From Dehalococcoidia bacterium UBA6808 (GTDB lineage: Bacteria; Chloroflexota; Dehalococcoidia; GIF9; UBA5629), in contig DKFA01000069.1 of the NCBI GenBank assembly GCA_002452695.1, positions 1-27,897 of the forward strand: a stretch of DNA of 27,897 nucleotides. The letters are read 5' to 3'. The notes under the pieces are model-generated. The model was not told the DNA's origin, did not search any database, and saw nothing but the letters and a program-made list of their open reading frames with translations. This document shows positions 6,447 through 15,656 of the stretch, piece after piece (position 1 is the first letter of the stretch; each line of letters starts with the position of its first letter). A program made the translations under genes and the position numbers.

Positions 6447-7493
6447 ATGAAAGCTATTATCCTCGTCGGCGGTGAAGGCACAAGGCTTCGACCGCTAACA
6501 TATTCAGTCGTTAAATCCATGGTCCCCGTTCTCAACAGGCCGTTCCTGGAGCATGTCCTTTGCAACCTTACCATGCATGATATCAACGAGGTCGTGCTGG
6601 CCATGGGCTACAAACCTGATTCAATCTATGAGTATTTCAAGAGCAGCCCGCTGACGGCCATCAAACTGACCTACAGCCTTGAAACCAAACCTCTGGGCAC
6701 CGCAGGCGCGGTCAAGCTGGCGGGAGAACACATCAACCGGACTTTCTTCGTGCTCAACGGGGATGTGTTCACAGATATCGACTTCACCGACATGCTGCGC
6801 TTTCACCGCGAAAACAGCGCCATGGCTACTATTGCGCTCACACATGTCGATGACCCAACCAGATTTGGCGTCGTCGAAACCGGCGCTGACTTCCGGGTGC
6901 AGCGCTTTATCGAAAAACCGGCCCCCGACAAGATCACCAGCCACTGGATCAATGCCGGCGTATATATTCTGGAACCATCGGTGCTGGACAACATACCCGC
7001 CGGTGAATTTTACATGTTCGAACGCGGTGTATTCCCCACCCTGCTGGTAAAAGGAGAGCGTGTTTACGCTTATCAGAGCAAATCCTACTGGATCGATATG
7101 GGCACGCCTGCCAAATACCACCAGTTGAATATGGATATACTCAGAGGCGCCTGCACTTCGAGCCTCTACACCGGCGGCAACATCAGCGTAGGCGAGGGCA
7201 GTTCCGTAGACCCGTCCTGCGAGATCAAAGGCCCGGTGCTGATGGGAAACGAATGCCGCCTGGAAAGAAACGTGCGCATCACGGGTCCTGCAGTAATAGG
7301 CAACAGATGTCACCTGAAGCAGGACTGCAAAATAGAGAATTCGCTTCTCTGGAATAAAATCGTCATAGGCTCACAGGCAGAGATAATTAACAGCATTATT
7401 GCCAGCGGTGCTAATATAGAAGACAACGCGCATCTGCGAGATCAGACTTACAACCACGAAGCTCCCACCGATGACGGCGGGAAAAAAACTTAA
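6447..7493 (+). CDS. Sugar-1-phosphate nucleotidyltransferase (GDP-mannose pyrophosphorylase-like)
   Basis: This 348-residue protein transfers NMP to a sugar phosphate to give an activated sugar. The nucleotide-binding signature GGEGTRLRPLTY is near the N-terminus, then LNGDVFTDIDF with the metal-binding Asp and WINAGVYIL. From about residue 245 a left-handed beta-helix of hexapeptides follows (IKGPVLMGNECRLERNVRIT). This layout fits mannose-1-phosphate guanylyltransferase, but glucose-1-phosphate specificity cannot be excluded. The usual PKPM segment reads VKSM. The stop codon is 10 bases before trxA, so the two are probably cotranscribed. Confidence 0.85.
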   Translation: MKAIILVGGEGTRLRPLTYSVVKSMVPVLNRPFLEHVLCNLTMHDINEVVLAMGYKPDSIYEYFKSSPLTAIKLTYSLETKPLGTAGAVKLAGEHINRTFFVLNGDVFTDIDFTDMLRFHRENSAMATIALTHVDDPTRFGVVETGADFRVQRFIEKPAPDKITSHWINAGVYILEPSVLDNIPAGEFYMFERGVFPTLLVKGERVYAYQSKSYWIDMGTPAKYHQLNMDILRGACTSSLYTGGNISVGEGSSVDPSCEIKGPVLMGNECRLERNVRITGPAVIGNRCHLKQDCKIENSLLWNKIVIGSQAEIINSIIASGANIEDNAHLRDQTYNHEAPTDDGGKKT

Positions 7494-7503
7494 GGGAGGC
7501 AAC

Positions 7504-7836
7504 ATGGCCGGAAACATTAAAGAAATCGGCGAAAAAGACTTTAAAGCATCAGTCCTGGATTCCCCAAAACCTGTCCTGGTAGATTTCTGGGCAGTGTGGT
7601 GCGGGCCCTGCCGGATGGTCGCACCTGTCATCGACGAATTATCGCAGGAATACAAAGAGAAAATGGATTTTGCCAAGGTCAATGTGGACGAGGCGCCCAA
7701 GATAGCTTCCAGCTATTCAATTATGAGCATCCCGACCATGATCGTATTTAAAGACGGGAAACCGTATGAGCAGGTAATTGGCTACAGACCCAAAAAGGAC
7801 ATCCAGAAGATCCTCGACAGGGTACTGGGGAGATAA
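7504..7836 (+). CDS. trxA: Thioredoxin
   Basis: This 110-residue protein is a standard thioredoxin with WCGPC (C33 and C36) and the cis-Pro loop SIPTM. It reduces disulfides in the cytoplasm. The ATG at 7504 is chosen over an upstream in-frame ATG at 7471 because GGGAGG lies just before it and the upstream start is inside the preceding gene. The next gene, ccdA, starts on the very next base after its stop codon, so TrxA is the likely electron donor for CcdA. Confidence 0.95.
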   Translation: MAGNIKEIGEKDFKASVLDSPKPVLVDFWAVWCGPCRMVAPVIDELSQEYKEKMDFAKVNVDEAPKIASSYSIMSIPTMIVFKDGKPYEQVIGYRPKKDIQKILDRVLGR

Positions 7837-8532
7837 TTGACAGACATCTCATATTGGACTGCATTCGGCGCAGGATTGCTTTCGTTCTTTTCGCCCTGCG
7901 TCCTCCCGCTGGTGCCTGCCTACCTGGCCAACCTGGCCGGCTCATCGGCTATAGATACAGACGATAAGCGCAAGGTATGGCCTACCCTGATGCACAGCAT
8001 CTTCTTCGTGCTGGGTTTTTCCATTCTGTTCATCCTGATGGGCGCCTCGGCCGGGCTGATCGGGTCCGCAATTACGGAGTATGCCGAGACGCTCAGGATA
8101 GTATCCGGCATAGTCATTATCATCTTCGGCATCTTTCTTATCGCTGCTTACAAAATACCCTGGCTGAATTATGAAAAACGCATGCAAGTCCAGGGCGCGC
8201 GCAACCCGGGGTACCTCCGATCACTGCTCATCGGCGCGGCTTTCTCGCTGGGCTGGACCCCCTGCATCGGCCCCATACTTGGCTCCATCCTGTTCATAGC
8301 TTCTTACACGCAGGAGACCGCCAAAGGCGCCCTGCTGCTCAGCGCCTACTCGCTGGGCATGGGCATACCCTTCCTCCTCATCGGCCTTGCCTGGAGCTAC
8401 ATTGTGCCATTCTGGAAAGGTATCACCAAACACCTGGGGCTCATTTCAATAATAAGCGGCATACTGCTTATCATTGTAGGTATACTTATTCTGAGCGGCC
8501 AACTAACCATGCTCAGCCGCTTTGCAACCTGA
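7837..8532 (+). CDS. ccdA: CcdA/DsbD-type transmembrane thiol-electron transporter
   Basis: This 231-residue protein has six predicted membrane helices and the two conserved redox cysteines, C21 in FSPCVLPLVPAYLANLAG and C143 in GWTPCIGPILG. Proteins of this family accept electrons from cytoplasmic thioredoxin and hand them to thioredoxin-like proteins outside the membrane. It starts with TTG immediately after the trxA stop codon, with GGGGAG six bases upstream. Neighbours on both sides are the expected donor and acceptors. No cytochrome c maturation genes are visible in the window, so the final substrate is open. Confidence 0.93.
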   Translation: MTDISYWTAFGAGLLSFFSPCVLPLVPAYLANLAGSSAIDTDDKRKVWPTLMHSIFFVLGFSILFILMGASAGLIGSAITEYAETLRIVSGIVIIIFGIFLIAAYKIPWLNYEKRMQVQGARNPGYLRSLLIGAAFSLGWTPCIGPILGSILFIASYTQETAKGALLLSAYSLGMGIPFLLIGLAWSYIVPFWKGITKHLGLISIISGILLIIVGILILSGQLTMLSRFAT

Positions 8533-8560
8533 AAACGTTGAAGAATTAAGGAGGCTGTTA

Positions 8561-9076
8561 ATGAAATATCCATGGTTTGCCTTTATAGCTGTTCTGTTAT
8601 TTGCCATCCTGCTGCCGGGCTGTGGAGGCGGCACAGTCCCCAGCTGCCCTAAAATCGGCGACAAAGCTCCCGATTTCACCCTGCCCGGCCTTGACGGGAA
8701 AAATGTCAGCCTGAGTGATTTCGCAGGCAAACCGGTCATCATCAACACGTGGGCTACCAGTTGCATTGAATGCAAGAAGGAAATGCCCTTTTTTCAGGAC
8801 ATAGCCAACCAGTATAAAAGCCAGGGGTTGATCGTACTGTCGGTCAATACGCTGGATAACACGTCCACCGCCAGGGATTTCCTGTCCAAGAACAACTACA
8901 GCTTTACGGCCGTACTGGATATGAAGCAGGAAATCTATAAAAAATATTGCTGCCCGAAAAATGCAGACCCCAATACATTCTTCATCGGAGCGGACGGCAC
9001 CCTTAAATCGATCAAGATCGGCGGCTTCGCTACCAGAGACGAGCTGGCAGCCGAAGTTAAAAAGATCATCCCGTAA
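8561..9076 (+). CDS. TlpA/ResA-like thioredoxin lipoprotein
   Basis: This 171-residue protein starts with a lipoprotein signal (FAILLPGC, lipobox LPGC) and is then a redoxin domain: KIGDKAPDFTLPGLDGKNVS, WATSCIECKKEMP with the active pair C68 and C71, and DPNTFFIGADG with the cis-Pro. The active site CIEC is unusual; CGPC or CxPC is the norm for TlpA. It also carries an adjacent Cys pair in KKYCCPKN. The ATG at 8561 follows AAGGAGG; an upstream in-frame ATG overlaps ccdA and would place 13 extra residues before the signal. It should be anchored outside the membrane and be reduced by CcdA. Confidence 0.9.
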   Translation: MKYPWFAFIAVLLFAILLPGCGGGTVPSCPKIGDKAPDFTLPGLDGKNVSLSDFAGKPVIINTWATSCIECKKEMPFFQDIANQYKSQGLIVLSVNTLDNTSTARDFLSKNNYSFTAVLDMKQEIYKKYCCPKNADPNTFFIGADGTLKSIKIGGFATRDELAAEVKKIIP

Positions 9077-9229
9077 AAGGATTGGCGAGTTTCAAAGTAA
9101 CTAAAGTTACAGGCAGATGCAACGGTCTCTGGCATTATTATTTAACTGATCAAGTTGTTGAATTCCTGATTATGTTCAGACAGTCAGGCAAATTCAAAAT
9201 ATGATTGATCAGCAGAATAATGAAAAAAT

Positions 9230-9853
9230 ATGTCTAAAAAACGAAATACTTCTACTAAGTCCAACAAGTCCGGCAAGTCCATCACTTCCAACAAGCTACT
9301 ATGGATCTCAGTAATAGGAGCTGTGATACTCATCCTGATCGTCACCGCCGCCGTGGTGGAAAGTAGCTCACGTTCGGCCGGCACTGCAGCAAATGAAGCA
9401 GGCAACCAAACGACAGCCGGTTTAAAGACCGGCAACAAGATAGGCGAGCTTGCCCCGGATTTTACGCTGACGACAATCGACGGCAAGACGATGAACCTGT
9501 ATGATTACCGGGGCAAGAATATCATACTTAATTTCTGGGCCACCTGGTGCGGACCGTGCACTTATGAAGTCCCTTTCTTAAGGCAGATCGATGAGACCTG
9601 GGCCAAGGCCGGCGTGGCTATTATCGCGGTCAACACGCAGGACAATGTGGAAAATGCCGCTATTTATGCCAAACGCCATAACCTCAATTTTGTCATACCT
9701 GTCGATCCAAGGGGAGGAGTCGCGACCATGTTTAACGTGCACGGCCTGCCCACAACTTTCTTTATTGACAGCGACGGCGTGATCAAGTCCGTCAAGGTCG
9801 GGCCCTTCATAAACACGGGCGAGATCGAAGAAAGGATGTCCCAGTTTAAATAA
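9230..9853 (+). CDS. Membrane-anchored TlpA/ResA-like thioredoxin
   Basis: This 207-residue protein has a Lys/Ser/Thr-rich cytoplasmic N-terminus, one membrane helix (about 24-43) and an external redoxin domain: IGELAPDFTLTTIDGKTMN, FWATWCGPCTYEVP (C107 and C110) and the cis-Pro segment GLPTTFFIDSDG. It is a second likely partner for CcdA, with the canonical WCGPC that the preceding lipoprotein lacks. It lies 153 bases after the lipoprotein gene. That gap holds a small GTAACT/AGTTAC inverted repeat but no clear promoter, so cotranscription is possible. Confidence 0.92.
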   Translation: MSKKRNTSTKSNKSGKSITSNKLLWISVIGAVILILIVTAAVVESSSRSAGTAANEAGNQTTAGLKTGNKIGELAPDFTLTTIDGKTMNLYDYRGKNIILNFWATWCGPCTYEVPFLRQIDETWAKAGVAIIAVNTQDNVENAAIYAKRHNLNFVIPVDPRGGVATMFNVHGLPTTFFIDSDGVIKSVKVGPFINTGEIEERMSQFK

Positions 9854-9892
9854 AGGTCGCGACACCGGTTGCATGCGGACTAAAGGCCTATA

Positions 9893-9921
9893 TGCACATA
9901 GCAATGGTTCGGGTGTATAAT
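9893..9921 (+). promoter_or_regulatory. Promoter of the 800-residue redoxin gene
   Basis: TGCACA (9893-9898) and a perfect TATAAT (9916-9921) are 17 bases apart. Predicted start is near 9928, with a leader of about 34 bases that shows no clear Shine-Dalgarno sequence before the ATG at 9962. The large gene therefore probably has its own transcription start in addition to any read-through. Confidence 0.6.
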
Positions 9922-9961
9922 CTTGTTAATACTTCATTTATTAGCAAGCTGACATCGATTA

Positions 9962-12364
9962 ATGGATGATTTAAAGAACGTTTTCGATAAGATCGAAAAG
10001 GCCGAATCTATCCTGCATGACCTGGAAAAGAAGAGGGAAGAAGGGGCCGCTGAAAATAATACGACCTCCGCATTAAGCAGGGAGCACCAGAACACGATTG
10101 ACAGCGCCAGGCATGCCATTGCTTCAATCAAGGAGAAACTGAGCAAGGAGTTGGCTGTTCGCACGCTGGAGCTGGATAAATGCCAGGAAGAGCTTGTGCT
10201 GCTCCAGACCAGGCTAAAGGTAGGCGAGATAACCGACGATGTATTCCAAAGCAAAAGCAAACAGCTGGCTGAGAAGATTAAATCCCTGGAAAAAAAGGTA
10301 GTCGATACCCAGAAGCTCATTTACGCCAAATTTGCCGAAGATGTAGCTCCCATTATAGAATCTGGTAAGCCTGTATCTGAGCCCGGACCAGCGCCGTCTT
10401 CTGCAGCAGGTGAAAAAGCAAAATCTCCTGCAGCCGGAGAGATAAAACAGGCTGTAATCCAGCCGACTAATCCCGAGACAGATGTAATCAGGACAGTAAC
10501 CGACGAAACACCGGCAAACCGCAGGTCAGGCGAAATCAAGACACCGGAACCGGCCGAAGCAGCTAAACCCGCAGCAGAAGCGGCAGCGAATGAAGAGATA
10601 AATGAAAAGATAACAGAGATAAGATTGAAAGAAGCAGATCAAAAACCTGTCGGGGACGAAAAAGGTAAAGAAGGTGAAAAGGAACCGGTCGTCCTTAAAC
10701 AGCATAAGCCGTCTTTCCACCTTCATCCTTTGAACGAGCCTCCGCGCAAGAAGGACGCAACCCTGAAAACCGGCATGCTGGCTAAAAACCGTGCTTTATG
10801 GGTAATCGTAGCCGCGATTATTGCCGGGCTGGCGCTCATTTCTGCAATCACCATGCTCATTCCCAGGACAGGCTCACATGTCGGCAACACGGCGCCCGAT
10901 TTCGTCATGCAGCTAAGCAGCGAGAGCATGTCTGCGTTGAGCTCCTTCCGGGGCACCAATGTAATGCTGGTTTTCTGGGACCGTGATTTCTGGGACAACC
11001 AGTTTTTCCATGTCAACGGTGTTGAACGCAAGTTATATACGCCTGACACGCTCAATCAATTGCACGAAAGCATGCCGCAGAGCGAGCTTGCCATCATTGC
11101 CATTGCTTCCGGCACCAGCAACAGCGAAATAGACAAACTGATCAAGGACTACAACGTGAAATTCCCGGTGATCGTCGATTCGTTCGGTAAGCTGCGCTCC
11201 CAATATAATATTACGGAGGAGCCCACCTATATCTTCATCGATAAGGACGGTGTGATCAGGTCCCGTGTTGAAGGACCCCTGCCCAACCTGTCGGCGCTTG
11301 AGCAGATTGTATATTCAATATCCAGGAAATCCGAGGTCAAGCAGTATAAACCGCCCATTACCGATGTCATTATCCAGTCCATTACCGAAAAAAGCGCGGT
11401 GATTAACTGGGCTACCTCCACCCCGGCAACAACGCAGGTTGATATCGACGGCAAGAACATCCAGACCGTGATCACGCCCAGTCCCACCACCCTGCACTCA
11501 CTGACGCTGCGCGACCTGAAACCGGGCACTTCATATCGTGTTCGCATCGTATATAACGTGAATAATATCAATGTGTCTGAGCACTCTTTCAGTGCGCTGA
11601 ATGACACTATTGTTTCAAGGCGGTACACCTTCACCACGGTCAATAGCGATACTCTATACCCTGAGATTTCAGGCATTAACACGGGCTTTGTCACCGATTC
11701 TTCCATCACCGTTACCTGGAAAACCGATGAACCGACCACCGGCAATGTCGATTACGGCACGAACAGGAATTATGATGGCACAGCTACCCAGGGCAGCAAT
11801 ATGTCAATCTGGCATACAGTCAAAATCGACGGTCTTCAACCCGATACCTTATACACATTGAGAATAAGGTCCCGTGACGCCAGCGGCAAGGAAGCATTAC
11901 AGGAGATCGAGGCCATAAAAACCCTTTCGACCGTTGAAATTGCTCCTGTCCTGGGCAAACGTGCGCCGAATTTTACCCTGAGCTCCCTTGATGGGACCAA
12001 ATTCACACTGAACCAGTTCCAGGGCAGGCGTGTGCTGCTGAATTTCTGGTTGGAAGGCTGCCCACCGTGTGAGATGGAAATGCCTATCTTGCAGAAGGCT
12101 TTCACCAAGTACAACAGGGACGAGTTGATCATCCTCGCAGTAAACGTACGCGGTGATGTGGACAAGGTCAGCTATTATGTGAGTACACAAAAATTAACCT
12201 TCCCGGTTTTACTCGATACCCAGGGAGAAGTCGACGCCGTCTACCGGCCGCCGTATTTCCCGACTTCCTACTTCATCGACTCCTCTGGCATTATCCGCAA
12301 TATTGTACAAGAGCGGTTCCAGTCGATCAGCGAAATAGACGAGATACTGAGCAAGCTTGAGTAA
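9962..12364 (+). CDS. Membrane-anchored double-redoxin protein with two FnIII-type domains
   Basis: This 800-residue protein has an unusual layout. Residues 1-125 are charged and coiled-coil prone and include a SHOCT-like stretch (LKVGEITDDVFQSKSKQL). Residues 130-275 are a Pro/Ala/Glu-rich linker. One membrane helix is at about 278-300. A first redoxin domain (about 306-455, NTAPDFVMQL to PTYIFIDKDG) has lost the active cysteines: FWDRDFWDNQFF stands where WCxxC belongs. Two fibronectin type III-like domains follow (about 464-562 and 567-656), of the kind with VINWATS and TVTWKTDEPTTGNVDYG. The C-terminal redoxin (about 662-800) is intact, with GCPPCEMEMP (C700 and C703) and FPTSYFIDSSG. The coiled coil should be in the cytoplasm and the rest outside. 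Domain families are clear; the physiological role is not known to me. Confidence 0.88.
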   Translation: MDDLKNVFDKIEKAESILHDLEKKREEGAAENNTTSALSREHQNTIDSARHAIASIKEKLSKELAVRTLELDKCQEELVLLQTRLKVGEITDDVFQSKSKQLAEKIKSLEKKVVDTQKLIYAKFAEDVAPIIESGKPVSEPGPAPSSAAGEKAKSPAAGEIKQAVIQPTNPETDVIRTVTDETPANRRSGEIKTPEPAEAAKPAAEAAANEEINEKITEIRLKEADQKPVGDEKGKEGEKEPVVLKQHKPSFHLHPLNEPPRKKDATLKTGMLAKNRALWVIVAAIIAGLALISAITMLIPRTGSHVGNTAPDFVMQLSSESMSALSSFRGTNVMLVFWDRDFWDNQFFHVNGVERKLYTPDTLNQLHESMPQSELAIIAIASGTSNSEIDKLIKDYNVKFPVIVDSFGKLRSQYNITEEPTYIFIDKDGVIRSRVEGPLPNLSALEQIVYSISRKSEVKQYKPPITDVIIQSITEKSAVINWATSTPATTQVDIDGKNIQTVITPSPTTLHSLTLRDLKPGTSYRVRIVYNVNNINVSEHSFSALNDTIVSRRYTFTTVNSDTLYPEISGINTGFVTDSSITVTWKTDEPTTGNVDYGTNRNYDGTATQGSNMSIWHTVKIDGLQPDTLYTLRIRSRDASGKEALQEIEAIKTLSTVEIAPVLGKRAPNFTLSSLDGTKFTLNQFQGRRVLLNFWLEGCPPCEMEMPILQKAFTKYNRDELIILAVNVRGDVDKVSYYVSTQKLTFPVLLDTQGEVDAVYRPPYFPTSYFIDSSGIIRNIVQERFQSISEIDEILSKLE

Positions 12365-12394
12365 TATGCCACATAAGTAACGGTTTTGTTAACT

Positions 12395-13423
12395 ATGGAT
12401 AATAGAAATCGTTATATTAAGTGGATCGGCACTCTCATCGCTCTTCTTCTGTTCGGCACGCTCGGCTATACTATTATCGAAAAATGGCCATGGTTCGATG
12501 CCCTTTACATGACTGTCATTACCATTGTCACAGTCGGCTATAGCGAGATACATCCCCTTTCAACTAACGGCCGCATCTTCACCATGGTCCTTTCATTTGT
12601 CGGTGTGGGCACGGCATTTTACATCCTAGGAGGCATGGTACAGGCCACCTTCGAGGGAGAATACGGCATATTCAGGAGGCGCCGCATGGAAGCCAAAATA
12701 AAGGGCTTAAAAGATCATTTTATCCTCTGCGGATACGGGCGCGTGGGAGAAGCGATCGCCAGCACACTTAAAGACCAGAAAACTGATTTTGTCATAATCG
12801 AGCGCGGCCTCAACAATTATACCCGCGCTGTGCAGCAGGACCTGCTGGCTATAATGGATGACGCCACTAATCACGATGTGCTTAAAAGAGCAGGCATCAG
12901 CAGAGCCAAAGGGTTGATCACTGCCTTTGGCGATGACGCCTACAATACCTATGCCGTTCTAACGGCACGCGAGCTGAACCCCCGTCTGATCATTATCGGC
13001 AGAGCCAGTAATTCCGATGCCGCCAAGCGTCTCAAGCAGGCCGGCGCAACCCAGATTATCCTGCCCGAGGTCATCGGCGGACAGCAAATGGCGCTCCTAG
13101 CATTGCGCCCTTCAATCGTGCAGTTTATTGATACTGTGCTGGCAGGCAAGGACAGCGAATATTCAGTGAAGGAAATCTACGCCAGCGAACAATCCCCTCT
13201 CATCGGTTTAAGCCTCAAGGCAGTCGAAGAACGCTTCCCCGGCGTCCGCATCCTCGCTATGCGCAATCGGGACGGCAGCCTTGAGATCAACCCGCCCCTG
13301 AGCAGCGAGGTGGTCGCCGGCCTGCGCCTGACTGCCTTCGGCACCATGAAGCAGTTGCAGCCGATCGAGGAATGCTGCATGTTCGGACAGGTTAAAAACG
13401 GGGAGATAACTCCCGACCTGTAA
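12395..13423 (+). CDS. Potassium channel with RCK (TrkA-N/TrkA-C) domains
   Basis: This 342-residue protein has the two-helix MthK-type layout: membrane helices at about 10-28 and 62-82, the selectivity filter TVGY (46-49) between them, then a cytoplasmic RCK domain with the nucleotide-binding GYGRVGEA near 113 and a TrkA-C domain at the C-terminus. Such channels form tetramers and are gated by nucleotides or calcium. An in-frame TTG nine bases upstream is less likely than the ATG at 12395. Only 30 bases separate it from the redoxin gene. Confidence 0.92.
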   Translation: MDNRNRYIKWIGTLIALLLFGTLGYTIIEKWPWFDALYMTVITIVTVGYSEIHPLSTNGRIFTMVLSFVGVGTAFYILGGMVQATFEGEYGIFRRRRMEAKIKGLKDHFILCGYGRVGEAIASTLKDQKTDFVIIERGLNNYTRAVQQDLLAIMDDATNHDVLKRAGISRAKGLITAFGDDAYNTYAVLTARELNPRLIIIGRASNSDAAKRLKQAGATQIILPEVIGGQQMALLALRPSIVQFIDTVLAGKDSEYSVKEIYASEQSPLIGLSLKAVEERFPGVRILAMRNRDGSLEINPPLSSEVVAGLRLTAFGTMKQLQPIEECCMFGQVKNGEITPDL

Positions 13424-13477
13424 ACAGCCTGCAGATCCCCACCCTTTAGTATAACAGGGACTGGACAAGAATAAATT

Positions 13478-14425
13478 ATGAACCGGCGCCTTAAAAAAAT
13501 AAGCCTCTATATTGTTCTTACCTTTGGCATCAGCTATGCCATGGCAGCCGCGTTTGTGCTGGCCGGCGGCAAGCCGGGGAGCATGGGCATCATCCCGCTG
13601 GCCCTGGCCTATATGTTCGTCCCCATGATAGTCACGATCCTGGTTCAGAAAACCATCTTCAAACATCCGCTAAGTGGACCCCTGGGCATATCATTCACAT
13701 TCAACCCCTGGTTTTTCGTAGCCTGGTTTCTGCCGCCCCTGATCGCCGTAGCTACGCTGGGCGTCAGCCTGCTTCTGCCGGGCATCAGCTACACGCCTGA
13801 CATGTCAGGCTTTATGCAGTCGTTAGAGGGAATGTTGACACCCGAACAGGCGGAGGCTTCCCGAAAAATGATAGCTGATCTGCCCGTGCACTATTTCTGG
13901 CTGATGCTGGTACAGACGCTGATAGCCGGCACCACGATTAACGCCGTCCTGGCCTTCGGCGAAGAACTGGGCTGGAGAGGCTTGCTGGTCAGGGAACTGG
14001 GCTTCATGGGCTTCTGGAAATCATCTGCACTGATCGGTATTATCTGGGGACTGTGGCATGCCCCTCTGATCCTGCTGGGGCTTAACTATCCCCAGCACCC
14101 CGAGCTCGGAGTATCGGTTATGACCGTATTTACCCTGCTGCTCGCGCCGCTGATCGGATATATACGCATCAAGGCTCGCTCGGTCATCGCAGCATCCATC
14201 TTTCACGGCACCCTCAACGCAGTGCCCGGCCTGGCATTGATGCTCATCTCGGGAGGGGATGACCTTACAGTGGGAATCACAGGTTTAGCCGGCTTGATTG
14301 TTCTGGCTGCGGCCAACCTGCTGTTGTTCATCTTCGACCATTTTATCACCAGAGAACCTGTCAATGCTGTACTGAAAAATATCGCGGCCGATGAGATAGA
14401 AAATGGAGTCAAAACCACCGTCTAA
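13478..14425 (+). CDS. CPBP family intramembrane metalloprotease
   Basis: This 315-residue multi-spanning protein shows the three motifs of the CAAX-protease/bacteriocin-processing family: EELGWRG with E162 and E163, LWHAPLI with H194, and FHGTLNA with H243 and N247. These residues form the zinc site within the membrane. Bacterial members process prenylated or bacteriocin-like peptides or act in immunity; the substrate here is unknown. Its end overlaps the CCA enzyme gene by 23 bases, so the two are cotranslated. Confidence 0.88.
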   Translation: MNRRLKKISLYIVLTFGISYAMAAAFVLAGGKPGSMGIIPLALAYMFVPMIVTILVQKTIFKHPLSGPLGISFTFNPWFFVAWFLPPLIAVATLGVSLLLPGISYTPDMSGFMQSLEGMLTPEQAEASRKMIADLPVHYFWLMLVQTLIAGTTINAVLAFGEELGWRGLLVRELGFMGFWKSSALIGIIWGLWHAPLILLGLNYPQHPELGVSVMTVFTLLLAPLIGYIRIKARSVIAASIFHGTLNAVPGLALMLISGGDDLTVGITGLAGLIVLAAANLLLFIFDHFITREPVNAVLKNIAADEIENGVKTTV

Positions 14426-15656
14426 AATTACTGTGCGGTTGCCAGCGCCCGTGCTGCAGTTACTGCAGCGGGCAGGCAGGATAGCGGAACAGTCAGGCAG
14501 CAGCCTTTACCTCGTGGGCGGGGTTGTACGCGACCTCCTGCTGGGCAGGGACAGCATAGATATAGACCTTATGACCCCCGGCGATGCAACAGCGCTGGCT
14601 GAAGAGCTGGCTGCTGAAAGCGGCACAAGGCCAACATTGCATAAAAAGTTCGGCACAGCGACGTTTGTTTTCAACGCTTACCGCATCGACCTGGCTACCT
14701 GCCGCAGCGAAAGCTATACCCGTCCGGGCGCCCTGCCCGAGGTCAGGTCGGGCAACATCAGCAACGACCTCTTCAGGCGGGATTTCACCATCAATGCCAT
14801 GGCAATCAATCTCAGCCCATCGCACTATGGAGAATTGATCGACCTGTATGGCGGATGGGCTGATTTGAAGTCCGGGCTTATCCGCGTGCTGCACAGCAGG
14901 AGCTTTCAAGATGACGCCACCCGTATCATGCGGGCCGTCCGCTATGAGCAAAGGCTGGGTTTCCGCCTTGAACCCGGCACTGCCAGATTGCTCAGGGAGC
15001 ACCTGGACATGCTGGATACGATCAGTGGCGAACGGCTGCGCAACGAGCTGTTCTTATGGCTTCAGGAACAGAATCCGGGGCAGGTGCTGGAACGCGCCGG
15101 TAAGCTGGGAGTACTGAAAAGGCTTCACCCGGACCTGCGCTGGAACCACAACCTGACCATCGCATTCAGGCGCTCATCCCTGCTTCAAACTTCTGATAAG
15201 GCAGCTCTCTATTTTTGCCTGCTGGCTTACCGCCTGGACGAAGACGGATTATATGAGTTGCTCCAACGCCTCAACCTGACAGGCACCAGGTATGACCTGC
15301 TCACTCACCATGCCCTCAGTATCAGGAAAAATCGCGACCTGCTGATGAAAGACAACCTGAAAAACTCCGAGCTTTACTTTATGTTAAATAACATCCCGCT
15401 GACAGCCATTCAAGCTAACCTGGTTTATCCCAACCCCCGCCGCATGCGCAGCCGCCTTAACCTTTACCTCAACAGGCTGTCGAAGGTCAGATTGCTGACA
15501 GGAGGGGCAGGGCTAACCGCACTGGGGATCAAGCAGGGACCGGCCATAGGGAGGATACTTAATGCTTTACTGACAGCAAAGCTCGACGACCGCTTGAAAA
15601 CGCGCAGGGAAGAGGAGGAGCTGGCGCTTTCCCTGGCAGCTAAGGAAACGAGGTAG
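14403..15656 (+). CDS. cca: CCA-adding tRNA nucleotidyltransferase
   Basis: This 417-residue class II nucleotidyltransferase adds or repairs the 3' CCA end of tRNA. The catalytic head has LVGGVVRDLLLG followed by the metal-binding DIDLMTPGD. The neck and RNA-binding region has RRDFTINAMAI and FQDDATRIMRAVRYEQRLGF. No HD phosphohydrolase motif is apparent in the C-terminal part. Class II members split into CCA-, CC- and A-adding enzymes and poly(A) polymerases; the sequence alone does not separate them, but a CCA role is the default. The 3' end overlaps the convergent VTT gene by 17 bases. Confidence 0.9.
   Translation: MESKPPSKITVRLPAPVLQLLQRAGRIAEQSGSSLYLVGGVVRDLLLGRDSIDIDLMTPGDATALAEELAAESGTRPTLHKKFGTATFVFNAYRIDLATCRSESYTRPGALPEVRSGNISNDLFRRDFTINAMAINLSPSHYGELIDLYGGWADLKSGLIRVLHSRSFQDDATRIMRAVRYEQRLGFRLEPGTARLLREHLDMLDTISGERLRNELFLWLQEQNPGQVLERAGKLGVLKRLHPDLRWNHNLTIAFRRSSLLQTSDKAALYFCLLAYRLDEDGLYELLQRLNLTGTRYDLLTHHALSIRKNRDLLMKDNLKNSELYFMLNNIPLTAIQANLVYPNPRRMRSRLNLYLNRLSKVRLLTGGAGLTALGIKQGPAIGRILNALLTAKLDDRLKTRREEEELALSLAAKETR

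Noticed and set aside
11227..11745. 172-codon antisense frame in the FnIII region
   Set aside because: Opposite a well-supported domain pair; no signal of its own.
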